Below, piece by piece: positions 33,325 through 45,199 of a stretch of 64,000 nucleotides of DNA (positions are counted from its first letter, which is position 1; the number at the start of each line of letters is the position of its first letter). Below the pieces are notes generated by a model that did not search any database, was not told the origin of the DNA, and was given only the letters and a program-made list of their open reading frames with translations. A program made the position numbers and the translations under genes. The stretch comes from Serripes groenlandicus (Eukaryota; Mollusca; Bivalvia; Cardiida; Cardiidae): contig JASEVX010000011.1 of assembly GCA_031761405.1 (NCBI GenBank), positions 23,912,316 through 23,976,315 of the forward strand. Reading direction: 5' to 3'.

Positions 33325-33890
33325 GTACTGGTAAATTACAAAGGAAATGTCGTAGTTCAACGCAGTACGCAGTACCTATCCATACTTATCCGCGTAATGT
33401 ATTTTTTTTGTTCCCCGTTTCTCACCATCCTTTTGCCGTACAAAGCCTTACTTATCCGTACTTAACGTGTGTCCACCGCCCTCCCACACGGACCAATTCC
33501 ATCCGCGCCGTACCCCAACGCAGGGACATATCCGTGAGTGTTCCTGTACCATTACATAATATGTTACAGGGTTACGGCATTCGATAGTTAGAAGTATGGT
33601 TTTATCGATCAGAGGTGTTTTCGTTCCGTAGCCTTACGAAATAAAATGTTATCTAGATGAGTTTCTGCAACCGTCATCATCAATTTTGAAACGGTATTTC
33701 ACTTTATTTGAAAAGTCTTAACTTACCCATTTCCCACTAGTCGCATTCTGAATCATCTCCAGCAGCCAACTTTAAAAAAAAAACATTGTGGGAAAAGAAG
33801 AAATTGCTCATAACGATCAGTTTTCCCTTTTGCCACAATGTTTTCCAAATCTATACACTTATCATACTTTTTTTGACGTCGTCTGCTGCA

Positions 33891-33940
33891 GGTTTATTGC
33901 ATGTGAGAAAGGGTTTATTGCATGTGAGAAAGGGTTTATT
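33891..33940. repeat. 21-bp tandem repeat, two copies
   Basis: One copy fewer than in unit 1 (3042-3110). It lies inside the worn MITE that spans roughly 33708-33892. Confidence 0.88.
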
Positions 33941-33953
33941 TATAAAACAAAAA

Positions 33954-34162
33954 GGAATCCGCTGTGGTCGGGTGGTTAGCGTCGGGGATTTCGAAACCGG
34001 GTGTCCCGGGTTCGATCCCCAGTCGCGGCACTAAGGTCATGGTGGAGTGCCCTTGGGCAAGGCACATTTTCTAGCCTAGTACTGGTGTGTTTACCCAGGG
34101 ATCATGAATAAGTGATATAACTGAAATAATATTGAAAGCGGCGTAAAACCCCAACAAATAAA
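33954..34162 (+). mobile_element. tRNA-headed SINE (unit 2)
   Basis: Counterpart of 3126-3334 with the same 14-bp flanking repeats, so the insertion predates the unit duplication. Confidence 0.92.
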
Positions 34163-34782
34163 TTATAAAACAAAAAATAGACTGTAAGAACGTTCATGCT
34201 GAATTGAAGTAATAAAACATAAACAATATATTAGCAACATGTTTTACATAACTTGAAAAGGGAAAAGTATGAGTCCTAAACTGCAATGGGTTTTTAAAGC
34301 ATACTTTAACTGTCATGCTTACTATCTATATCACATCAATGAAGAGTATATATTCATGATTAATTGTGAGCAATTGTTGTACACGATGCACAATAGTTTC
34401 AAACATTCTCTAATCCCTAATTATGATGGTCAACTGCTTCGCCTATGGCTGTACTCATCGGACAGGGTGAAAACAAACTTGTAGTCTGTTTCGTTTCACC
34501 AAATGTACCGGGAAGTCGTAAAACGTCAGTGAACGGTAAACGAGACTTAAACACCCTATTCCTGAAAAATAACATTGACGTCATTTTAGGATTGATTCTT
34601 ATTTTTCGTGCGCTCATACGGCATGAACGCACGAAAAATAACAATCAATCCTTATATTAACATTTTCCCCTTTGGGTTACCTTATTTTTTTCGACTTAAA
34701 AGTGTTCGCGAACAAGTCTTTAATAACAATAAAGAAATGTAACCGACAACATACGTTTGTTTAAATGAATAGCTGATATTTG

Positions 34783-35025
34783 TAACGTCGTATATCATTG
34801 GTTAAATGACGTCGCGCTATATTGAAATAAACATTCTAACATGACGTTATTTTCCTTGCCTATAGAGAGCGAAGAAAATAAGCGTTGATTATTCGTAAAT
34901 AACCAATGGAAATGCACTACTTTTCACATTGGCTATTCCAGTTATCCCCCGCCGCGTATACGCCTGTTACTCAGCGTCACGTGATGTAAAGAAACATACA
35001 TGTATAGTATACTACGTCGTCTCCA
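34783..35025 (+). promoter_or_regulatory. Candidate promoter region of the 35026 ORF (unit 2)
   Basis: Same CCAAT, CRE-like and CACGTG motifs as 3955-4197. The palindromic CRE is at 34576-34583. Confidence 0.4.
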
Positions 35026-35388
35026 ATGGCTGACTCGATAACTATACCGTACATGCCACATGTTGTGGCTATGTGTACAGACAGGCGGTTAAATGGGCAA
35101 TGGAGAGTTATTAAACATGTCTCTGACGGAATTGTGAGAAAATGCGTATTAGAATCAATGGGCCCTACTAAGCAGGTGGCCACAAGATTTACCTTTGAAA
35201 TAACAGAGCTATCCGGCTGCACTTATGCAGAAATAAATGACTTTTTGAGGAGTGTTTCTGGGCTAAGTCAGGAGGATTTTACAGATCTGGATGAATCATT
35301 TTACATAGAATTTATTTATTTATTGGGGTTTTACGCCGCTTTTATTATTATTTCAGTTATATCACGGCGACAGTTCACTTATTCATGA
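35026..35388 (+). CDS. Unknown small protein, 3' end replaced by a SINE (unit 2)
   Basis: Second copy of the 4198-4560 frame: 120 codons, of which the last 25 come from the inverted SINE at 35311-35426. It differs by Phe12 to Val and by changes within the SINE-coded tail. The downstream in-frame stop and AATAAA (35528-35533) are conserved. Both copies carry the same insertion, so the truncation is older than the duplication. Function unknown; possibly a pseudogene. Confidence 0.5.
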   Translation: MADSITIPYMPHVVAMCTDRRLNGQWRVIKHVSDGIVRKCVLESMGPTKQVATRFTFEITELSGCTYAEINDFLRSVSGLSQEDFTDLDESFYIEFIYLLGFYAAFIIISVISRRQFTYS

Positions 35389-35426
35389 TCCCTGGGTAAA
35401 CAAACCAGTATTAGCTAGGCTAGAAT
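35311..35426 (-). mobile_element. 5'-truncated inverted SINE inside an ORF (unit 2)
   Basis: Counterpart of 4483-4598 with the same 13-bp flanking repeats ATTTTACATAGAA. Confidence 0.93.
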
Positions 35427-35879
35427 ATTTTACATAGAAAACCTCCCTGCTATGCACATGTTTACTGGTGCTATATCCAACAGTAACGCCACTCTTAATG
35501 TTAACAATGCCAAATAATCACAAAATCAATAAAACATTGTTGTATGTCGCCATGTAATCATTGACGGAATTGACGTGTATTCAAATTCTATTTTTAGAAC
35601 AGGTCAGCACAGACTTGTTGTTGTTGATATGTTTTTGTCAATGTCAATACATATTGTTAACTTGTGTAGTACAATGAAAACCAAATGATTAATTAAATAA
35701 AATTACATTGTCTTGTTGCTGAGTCTACCCCTCTTGGTCGTTTTTTTTCTGCAGTTATGCGTATAATGCAGTGGGTAGTCACAATTGATGGAACAGCACA
35801 CTGGTGGGTAAACTGGTTTGCTAAATAGTGCATTTATTTCCATTTGTTAAGGTGTCGGGTCATGTTACAATCAAAATGG

Positions 35880-36038
35880 AACTATCAAAAACCGTGGTTT
35901 ATTGGCGAATAAATAATGGTTTGTCGTTCTGATGCGTTGTAATTAATCACTCAGGCCTACGGCCTTCGTGGTTAATTCCTGCGCATCAGAACTCCAAACC
36001 ATTGTTTATTCGCCAATAAACCACGGTTTTTGATAGTT
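35880..36038. mobile_element. Foldback element with 57-bp arms (unit 2 only)
   Basis: Arms 35880-35936 and 35982-36038 pair with few mismatches (AACTATCAAAAACCGTGGTT against AACCACGGTTTTTGATAGTT), with a smaller inverted pair in the loop. Confidence 0.85.
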
Positions 36039-36131
36039 TATTTCTTAAATATTGTCATAATCCCTACAGAGGTCATGAAAGGTCAACCAGTTCATGCAAA
36101 ATGAATGTCAAGTTGTATCTATACAAAGGAC

Positions 36132-36217
36132 CACAGGTTCATGATGTGTTTTACCCCCATAGTGTATATACCATATGGTATATACACTATGGGGGTAAAA
36201 CACATCATGAACCTGTG
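36132..36217. mobile_element. Perfect 86-bp palindrome with 8-bp direct flanks (unit 2 only)
   Basis: Centre at 36174/36175 (CCATATGG). The 43-base arms are exact complements, starting CACAGGTTCATGATGTGTTT. CAAAGGAC occurs directly on both sides (36124-36131 and 36218-36225), as expected for an 8-bp target-site duplication. Confidence 0.9.
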
Positions 36218-36849
36218 CAAAGGACTAGGCGAATGTAAAGATAGAAATAAAGACTTGAAACAGTCCATTTGAAATCAATTTACTTAAAATATCTTTAACG
36301 TACCGTTCGTGTTCATTATATTTGATTTATTGTACATCCTGACTATTTTTAAAGCACAAACTAAATGTGGATTCTCGAGTTGGTTACGTATGTTAGATTA
36401 TTGCGTAATATTACAAATGTAACTGATACAAGAACGTATCATCTAGGTACTGTTTCCAGTCTATTATATTGCGCAGTATGATATCATTCCCCAGGAAAAC
36501 AAAAACGAAACTATATACGTGGATATAGTTGATATAGCTTGACGACACGTGTTGGAACGTATAACGTGTAACTTCTATTGTACCTTTTCATTTCGAGTTT
36601 ATCTTTCATTCCGGTAGCAGGCACGGTTAGTTCATATTTGGTTTTGTTGTATTTTTCCACTCCGCTGTAGCTAGCTCCTGTTTTTATGAGCTTTTGTGAT
36701 CACTCACCGTCCGGCGTCCGTCGTCGTCGTCGTCGTCGGCGTCTGTTAACACTTTCCTACAAATGACTTCTACTAAACCAATGAACAGATTTCAAAATAA
36801 CTTCACAGGAATGGTCCTTAGGTAGTCCTCTTTCAAAGTTGTTCAAAGA

Positions 36850-38050
36850 AATTAATTCCAAGTAGAACTTTGGTTGCTGCGGCATCAGAAAAGGGAAAAA
36901 TTGCCAAATCTTAAAAAATCTTCTTGTCCAAAAGTACTGGCCCGATTTGAAAATTATTTTGCACAAATGTTCCTTGAGGTACCCTCTACCAAGATTTTTC
37001 AAATATTTCCAATCCGTTGAAAAACATGGCCGCCAGGGGCGGAGTTTATTTTCCTTACATGTGCATTGTTAAAACTTTAAAAATCTTCTTGTCCAAAAGT
37101 ACTGGCCCGATTTGAAAATTATTTTGCACAAATGTTCCTTGGGACACTCTTTACCAAGATTGTTCAAATATTTCCAATCCGTTGAAAAACATGGCCGCCA
37201 GGGGGCGGAGCCTGTTTTCCTTATATGTGCATTGTTAAAACTTTGTAAAATCTTCTTGTCCAAAAGTACTGGGCCGATTTGAAAATAATTTTGCACAAAT
37301 GTTCCTTGGTGCACCCTTTACCAAGATTGTTCAAATATTTTTGATCCGTTGAAAAACATGGCCGCCAGGGGTGGGGGGGGGGGGGGGGGGGGGGGGAGGG
37401 GGGCGGAGCTTGTTTTCCTTATATGTGCATTGTTAAAACTTTAAAAATCTTCTTGTCCAAAAGTACTGGCCCAATTTGAAAATTATTTGCACAAATGTTC
37501 CTTAGGGCACCCTTTACCAAGATTGTTCAAATATTTCCGATCCGTTGAAAAGCATGGCCGCCAGGGGGCGGAGCTAGTTTTCCTTATATGTGCATTGTTA
37601 AAACTTTAACAATCTTCTTGTCCAAAAGAACTGGCCCGATTTAAAAATTATTTTGCACAAATGTTCCTTGGGGCACCCTTTACCAAGATTGTACAAATAT
37701 TTCCAATCCGTTGAAAAACATGGCGGCCAGGGGGCGGAGCTTGTTTTCCTTATATGTGCATTGTTAAAACTTTAAAAATCTTCTTGTCCAAAAGTACTGG
37801 CCCGATTTAAAAAATATTTTGCACAAATGTTCCTTGGGGCACCCTTTACCAAGATTGTTTAAATATTTTTGATCCGTTGAAAAACATGGCCGCCAGGGGG
37901 CGGAGCTTGTTTTCCTTATATGTGCATTGTTAAAACTTTAAAAATCTTCTTGTCCAAAAGTATTGGCCTAAAAAGAGTAAAAACTTTGAAAACTATTGAA
38001 GTTCTATTAAATCAGGTGAGCGATATAGGGCCATCATGGCCCTCTTGTTT
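36850..38050. repeat. 167-bp tandem repeat (unit 2)
   Basis: Counterpart of 5160-6172 with one extra copy and a poly-G insertion (about 37371-37399) inside a GGGGGCGGAG motif. 38051-38563 is AT-rich without a gene. Confidence 0.9.
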
Positions 38051-38563
38051 TTTTTGTTTTTTTAATTTAGAGGCTTTTTGGTTCATAATCGTTTCACAAT
38101 TCTTTATATCGAGAGTCGCCGTATTATCCATTGTATAATTTACCCGGCTTGCACTTCAATAATTTACTTTGTAATAATTTATCATAGTTATTTTCTTACT
38201 GGTTTTAATTTGTTTAAGTTGGACGATTCTTACGTAAGCTTATTTTCCTCAAATATTATTGAATTTGAGTTGAGTTTTTGTAGTTTAAATTACAATATAT
38301 ACATATGATTTAATATCGAGTTAGATGATTATGTATGTGTTATCATTGCTTATTGTTACCACTGTACATGTATTTAAACTCAAACTGATATATTTACTTG
38401 TCATTTAATTAGATACTGCATCCACTCTTATTATAACACCATTATTTACGGAAAATAACTTGACCTACACTTGCTATTTACGTTTCAAATAATTGTATCT
38501 TCTACGTTAAACAATTTGGAGAGTTTATTCGAAACAGTTCACTTTACTCTATAGGTAAACATA

Positions 38564-40813
38564 ATGGGACTATTAACAGCAGCATTAGTTGCTGTAGGGG
38601 TCGGTGGTGGGACTTTCATAGCAGCGCCAGTTATTGGAGCAGCTGCAGTTGGCTTGTTAGGCTTCCAAGCCGGTGGTATTCTTGCCGGATCGACAGCCGC
38701 TTCCATGATGTCGGGCTCAGCCATTGCTTGCGGAGGGGGAGTTCCCATGGCAGGTAGGTTTGATTTCTCACAGGTTTACATAAGAATCTACAATATCCCA
38801 TCAATTAGCTTAATTATTTAGTACACGTGTTGACAAATACCTACCTCTGCATCCATGCAAAATTATCAAAATGCATATACTGCTTTAGAGATTTGTTGAA
38901 ATCGTCAATGACTAATAATTTGGTTTTACAGTACATAGTCAGATCAGACTGTGCGGATGGTGCTAGGCGGATCTTGATCTACACTGGTCGCACATTTTTA
39001 AGGTCGATTTTTCATCGGCCTACAGGTACACCAGCTCGTCTGATCAAGATCTACCCAAGTTAGCAGAAGCTTCTAACAAATGTGTGTAAATGATTATTTA
39101 TATGAGCCGTCCCACGATTAAACCAACATTGTGGACTCTGCGTAAAGTATCGACCCGGATCAGCTAACCCGGACATACACTTTTCGCCTCCTGTGGATTT
39201 TCTGTTTCAGAAATCATTACTCTATACCTCTACCCCACTGAGACAGAATGTGTCGGCCCGGATTAGCCTACGCAGGCTGATCTAGGTCGATACATTACGC
39301 AGAGGCCATAATGTTGGTTTTCTCGTAATTCAGCTCATACGTCAACATTGTATTCTTGATCAGACTGAAGTCACGGTCGGTTCCAATTTGTTTTTAAGTC
39401 ATCTTATCCAGATTTGTTGTATGTGTGTACGAGTTAATTACCCTATACAACCTATGTTGTGGGTACTGTATTAATATTCTCATCGGGACAATTATCTGTA
39501 GTAGGTCTACCACAACTTAGGGTTTGAAGGTCAAATAATGACTTATCTAGATATCTGATTCATACATACATGTACTTCCATCATTTTGTGACTTTTAATA
39601 CATTATGTCAAAAGAAAAAAATGCTCACTTTCATCTCTATTTGATTATTAAACTCATTTATGGAGAGTTCAGGTGTTTGCCAATTTGTTTTCAAAGTTGT
39701 CTGATGCAGATTTGTTGTATGTGGGAAAGAGTTAATTACCTTATAAAACTCTATATTGATGGTACTGTACAAATATTTTCAATGAGACCTAGATCTACCA
39801 CAGCATGAGGTTTCGCCTAGATCTCTGATTCATACATACTTCTCTCATTTTGTGACCTTTACTACAAATGAGGACTTACCCTTTTCCGTATGTATACAAC
39901 ACATCTGCAACAGACGACTTTGAAATCATCTAGGCAAGCTCTTTAAATGAACTTATAACCGTTTAAATATAGTTACAAACAATCTGACAAATGGAGAAAT
40001 TGCCCATCAGGAATGAGCATACTTACCACAATGTTTTCCAATGGTTTTATTGCAAGAAAGGATTCAAGTTTAAGTTATTCTTATGTTAGATTTAGGTCTA
40101 TATAATAAATAGCAAGATCCCAAACAGCCAGACACGCCCATGTATGTTCTGTAACCTGTCCACAGCGATGAATATTCTATGGGAAGACGGTATAAGCAAG
40201 ATACTGTGTGGAACATAACAGCTAACTCATTAACCCTTTCAAAATTAGAGAGACATTCTGATGCATCTACAGATGCAGATGACCTTTGAAAAACATTGTG
40301 ACAAGAGAAGGAATGAGCAATTTCTCTTTTTGTAAAATGTGTTCAACTCTATTCAATGATTAAGCTATTAATTATAAAAATAATCCCTATATTTGCCAAG
40401 ATTATTTCAAAGTCGTCTGCTGCAGATTGTTGTATATATATATGGCAAAGCTCTAGATATGGAGCATTTTTCATGTTTTAATATCCTTTTTTGACATTCA
40501 AACCCTAAGTTGTGGGTACTCAAAAGAACCGTCTCAGTGCGCCAATGCTTTTGAGTACCCACAACATAGGATTGTGTTGAGTAATAAGAGAAATATGGGG
40601 GGGAAAAGACCTGTTCACTCCCTCTTATCTAGTCCTCTGGTATATGGTTTTCTAGACCTGTTTTAAGTTTGCAAATGACTATGTTGAATTATCTTTGCAG
40701 GTCTTGTTGCTACACTACAATCTATTGGAGTAGTCGGAATTGGTACAGGTGCAAGCGCTGCTGCAGGAGCCGTGACTTCTGGAACTGCAGCATTGATCGC
40801 AATCCTTGTATAG
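38564..40813 (+). CDS. IFI27/ISG12-like protein, two coding exons (unit 2)
   Basis: Exons 38564-38753 and 40701-40813 join in phase 1 to a 100-residue Gly/Ala-rich hydrophobic protein of the Ifi-6-16 family (PF06140-like). Compared with the unit 1 copy the only protein change is Arg5 to Thr (MGLLTAAL), plus one silent change. Splice sites, stop and 3' flank are preserved, so both copies look intact. The family is linked to mitochondrial or ER membranes and apoptosis in vertebrates; a role in molluscan immunity is inferred. The absence of the Arg makes the N-terminus fully uncharged, which could alter membrane insertion. Confidence 0.88.
39101..39339. mobile_element. MITE with about 55-bp terminal inverted repeats (unit 2)
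   Basis: Counterpart of 7234-7472 in the IFI27-like intron. Confidence 0.85.
40230..40455. mobile_element. TTAA-type MITE, diverged (unit 2)
   Basis: Counterpart of 8363-8590. A worn copy lies just before it (about 39857-40067). Confidence 0.62.
40503..40570. repeat. Foldback element, GTGGGTACTCAAAAG arms (unit 2)
   Basis: Counterpart of 8636-8703. Confidence 0.85.
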
Positions 40814-41298
40814 TGATCCTTTATTGGACTTTCACCCGGTGACTTTTGGATAGATTTTAAATCACATGAACTTTGTCAGACGTTTTCAGTAATCATTAAT
40901 ATAACAGTATCTAGGCCATGAACTTAGATAATAATTATATGCGTATTAAGATCATATTTATATCAAAGTAAGAAAAGGTTAATTAATATTTTGATTCATT
41001 TCCACATGTTGTGTTATCTGTCCTAAAATTGTCTATAAATGCATACTTTTATTTTTCGACTTTTTGAGAAACTGATTGAATTGATGTAGGATCGCTTCCC
41101 TTTACCTGATACAATTGTATATCAATATACATCTATGTTTATCATATGTGCATGCCCTTATTTATTTACCCTATTAGTTACTGATTAAAGTGTTGTGATC
41201 AAGCTTGGCTGTTTAATCTTCATTTATTTTACATCACATAATTTTGTCAGGTGACACCCAAACTGACAATTAGGATATTGTAACAAGCACATATCAAA

Positions 41299-41969
41299 CC
41301 GTGCTGTCTAGTAAGGACTTACTCTGTTTTCATTAAGGTCCTTTCCCAGTAAAGATCATCCGTGCTGTCTTATAAGGACCTACTCTTTTCGCATTATGGT
41401 CCTAACCAAGCAAATGTCAGCAATACTGTCTGATAAGGACATACTATGTTCGCATTATGGTCCTAACCAAGCAAAGGTCAGCAATACTGTATGATAAGGA
41501 CATACTCTGTTCGCATTATGGTCCTAACCAAGCAAAGGTCAGCAATACTGTATGATAAGGACATACTCTGTTCGCATTAGGGTCATAACCAAGCAAAGTC
41601 GGCAATACTGTCTAATAAGGACATACTATGTACGCATTAGGGTCCTAACCAAGCAAAGGTCAGCAATACTGTATGCTAAGAACATACTCTGTTTGCATTA
41701 GGGTCCTAACAAAGCAAAGATCAGCAATACTGTATGATAAGGACATACTCTGTTCGCATTAGGGTCATAACCAAGCAAAAGTCAGCAATACTGTATGATA
41801 AGGACATACTCTTTTCGCATTATGGTACTAACCAAGCAAAGGTCAGCAATACTGTATGATAAGGACATACTCTGTTCTCATTATGGTCCTAACCAAGCAA
41901 ATTAAAGGTCAGCAGTACTATATGATAACGACATACTATGTTCGCATTATGGTCCTTACCAAGCAAGTG
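41299..41969. repeat. 61-bp tandem repeat (unit 2)
   Basis: Counterpart of 9440-10109 with the same copy number. From 41970 to 43183 only worn MITE pieces and a short inverted repeat are seen, no gene. Confidence 0.93.
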
Positions 41970-43197
41970 TTGAGAAATACCTGTCTGACCTTCAGGATTC
42001 AAATGTATACTGTTTTACAGAGGTTCCTTCTGTGACTAACTAGCGACGAGTGCAGAGCCAGATATGACTACCCGGATGCACTGGCTGATCTGGTCCTTAT
42101 GGGTCACCAATGGCTTTACGGTTGGTTTTCGCAGAGCGCCGCCCAAATGGTATCATAGGACATGATCCTGATCCCAAACCGTTTGTCAATCTTTATACAG
42201 AGTCGTATATACAGTTTAACCTATGTTTAAAGACCACCCATGGTAAAATAACAACATCTTTGTTCACAGGTGGTCTTTGTGCAGAAAATGATTAATTGGG
42301 AAATTAAAAGTGTGGTTGCTATAGACAGGGAATTGCTAAACAAAGTTGGTCTTTAGTACAGGTGTGACTGTATATGTTTTTTCGTCACATTTGTTATTTG
42401 TGAAAATACACATGGCAGGAAACACGTACGCCTTAATATATAACATTATGTACATGTATAATATTATTTTCCATATATTTTCCACATACAACAAATCTAT
42501 AGCAAACGACTTTTAAAACATCTCGGCAAAAGTGCTGAAAATCTCAATCAATTTATGTATAATTATTGAATAGAATTGAAAACATTGTGGCAAGAGGAGA
42601 AATTGCACATTTTGAGCAATTTCTCCATCTACAATTTTCAAAAGCCACCAGAAAGCGTCTGTATTTGGGAAAGGTTTAAATAAGAAAGAATCTAAAATGA
42701 TTTACATGCATTACATTAACTTGATTTTTCGTGACATATAAATACTCATAAGTTGTAATTCTTGGCTATGGCAGACAACTTCTTGAATAATTGTAGGGAA
42801 GGATATCTCTCATATTAGAAAAAATTCTTCTTTCCTCAAAAAGTCTTTTTATGTAAAGAGACTATATAAAGAGAGACATTCAAACAACATTCTAACATTG
42901 TTGGGAACGCAGAATATGCTCATTATTAAATAGTCTCGGACATGTAAATGAATAACATATATTGGAGAATTATTTCTTTCTTTCTTTCCAAAAATATTTG
43001 TGTGCCCCAAAAATAGATGTACAAGCAAAATTGTGTGCCCTGTCCTATATGCAGATGACTTATACTGACAAGACATTTCCCCTCTTTGTCATTGTGTTTT
43101 CTATTGTATACAGTAATGCCATGACTATTGATGGATGTTGTACAGGTTTTTGCTGAGTTGTTTTTAAAGAAGTTTGCTGTAGTCTGAATTATGTGAG

Positions 43198-43465
43198 GAC
43201 CCGGCCGGGTAGCTCAATTGGTAGCGTATCTGACTCGTGATCTGGAGGTCACGGGTTCGATACCCGGTTGCGGCGACATTCTTTCGGGCGATGTTTTCCA
43301 TTGCCTCTCACCTCTGATCTATGTGAGAAAGTAGTCAGTGGCTTCGAAAGAATGTTGTGTAAGTACTGGTGTGGGAAAGCCAGGAAAACATGGGTAGGTG
43401 CACTGACCGCCGTGATACGACCAAAGCTGTTGAAAGCGGCGTTAAACTCCAAACAAACAAACAAA
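43198..43465 (+). mobile_element. Full-length SINE with 14-bp target-site duplication (unit 2 only)
   Basis: 268 bp. The tRNA-like head has A box GGTAGCTCAATTGG, a loop CTCGTGA and B box GGGTTCGATACCC. The tail is GAAAGCGGCGTTAAACTCCA then (AAAC)n. Flanks CTGAATTATGTGAG lie at 43184-43197 and 43466-43479. Unit 1 has a single uninterrupted flank at 11327-11340. Confidence 0.96.
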
Positions 43466-43809
43466 CTGAATTATGTGAGAAATGCTAAAATCATAACGAA
43501 CATTTTCTCCTTTGTTCACAATGTTATCAACAGCCGTCTGCTTCAGAGGCGTAAGAAAGCGTCTACATGTGGGAAAGGCTTAAGAACACTTGTTCAGAAC
43601 TACATGAATTTTATAGAAAGCTGTTTAGAATTGCGCCACATCAATTCCAAGAGTATACCTTAGATACGAGTTTTATTCAACAGGCGATATATGTGCCATA
43701 TATCAGATTTATATATTAAATCAAATACTATAATACAGAGTTCACAAACAAACCTAGATTACGCCGCAAAGACGACTCTTGGAGACCGGGCGGTCTTGCC
43801 TTTATATGA

Positions 43810-43956
43810 CAAGCCCCGGTAGCTCAGTCGGTTACAATGCGGGCTTTCAATCCAGTGGTTGTGAGTTCGAACCCCAGCTCGCCCAACATTATTTATGACG
43901 TTTGACAAAAGTCACTGTGACAAGCGTCATTCATCAATGGGCTTAAAGTCGCAGGT
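43810..43956 (+). mobile_element. tRNA-headed SINE, 3'-truncated (unit 2)
   Basis: Counterpart of 11672-11818. Confidence 0.8.
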
Positions 43957-44297
43957 GTTACCATAGTACCGCCCCTCTATCAACGGGCGAATCAAAATCG
44001 TCGGTACAAAACGGACACAAAGTTGGATGAACACGCATGCTACAATTATAGTTAGTGTGCACTTTTCACCTGTACATCTGCTGATCACAAACTATTAGCA
44101 CATTTAGTTTGAAATTAATACATTTGAAAATAAGCGAGAAATTTGCTGAACAAGAAAACATGAAACAAAGAGATAACTCTAAAAGTAGGCATATTGGAAT
44201 GATTACAATCTTCTGACAATTCAAAAAAAGGCACGCTATCGTTATTGTTCTTGTGCACTACACTTGATTGAGCTTGAAGGCACACAGTCCATATGTA

Positions 44298-44351
44298 TAT
44301 GAGCCGTTACCCGAAAAAACCAACACTATGGACTCTGCGTAAAGTATCGAC
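44298..44351. mobile_element. Single arm of the long-TIR MITE (unit 2)
   Basis: Counterpart of 12160-12213. No gene to 45199. Confidence 0.65.
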
Positions 44352-45199
44352 ATATATATGTTCTCTATTATATGAGTTAGACAATGTCAATATAGTTTCT
44401 TTGAACACGTATGAACATAGACATGCACACCATACAAACAAAGACGTTCGTAACATTCTATACTTTATTCGTCTAGCATACAAACATACGAAAACATGAG
44501 ATTTTAATGAAAGCTTGAATGTTCCCTAAATGCTGCTCTTTAAATCTAAATTCATGATCGCCGTAAATTTAACAAGGCGTGTTTCACAAAGAAATAATTA
44601 CAGATGCATTCTACTGACTAGTATTTGTCTTTTTCTGATGACAAACATATGACTGCGCACCGAATTAACTTAAGCATACCAAATTTTATACCGCCAGTTT
44701 TTATAACTAAAAGTGACTAGAACCATGTCGTTTTTAAAGCGAACTTTCTGTCCAGTCTAGATTACTTGACCCTATCACTTTGTAACGGCACTTTTTTAAT
44801 ATAAAGTACGCAGAGAACCAGGCTGACCTTCTGTCCAGTGTCGACAGACAGATACAGTGTAGTTTTCGTAGCAGGTGCACTTTTCGATGCCATTTACTTC
44901 TGTTTGTAACGCAAAGTGCAGATATAGAGGTTGGACTGGTATGTGTTTAGATTTCCCATTCATATTGATTCTGATTTTCAAATGAAATGCCAGGATAATA
45001 AAACAGCTATCTGCATTAGGTATACCTAATACATGTACCTTAGTCAGTGATAACTTAAAAAGCCATTGTTATAAGTATATACTAATTTAAAACAAATAAA
45101 GACCATTGGAGTGCAAACCATTATGGTTTGCCTCTGAATTCCTTGAACCTCCAAATTTTATTTCACATGTAAACCCCGTGTGGACTAGGTTCTTCTCAG

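Larger units (their letters stand above)
35851..36848. other. Unit-2-specific segment of about 1 kb
   Basis: Replaces 5021-5152 of unit 1 between shared flanks CATTTGTTAA and AGAAATTAATTCC. It contains two foldback elements (35880-36038 and 36132-36217), a CGT run (about 36719-36738) and the 5' part of the 167-bp repeat element (GAGCTTTTGTGATCACTC). No gene seen. Confidence 0.85.
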
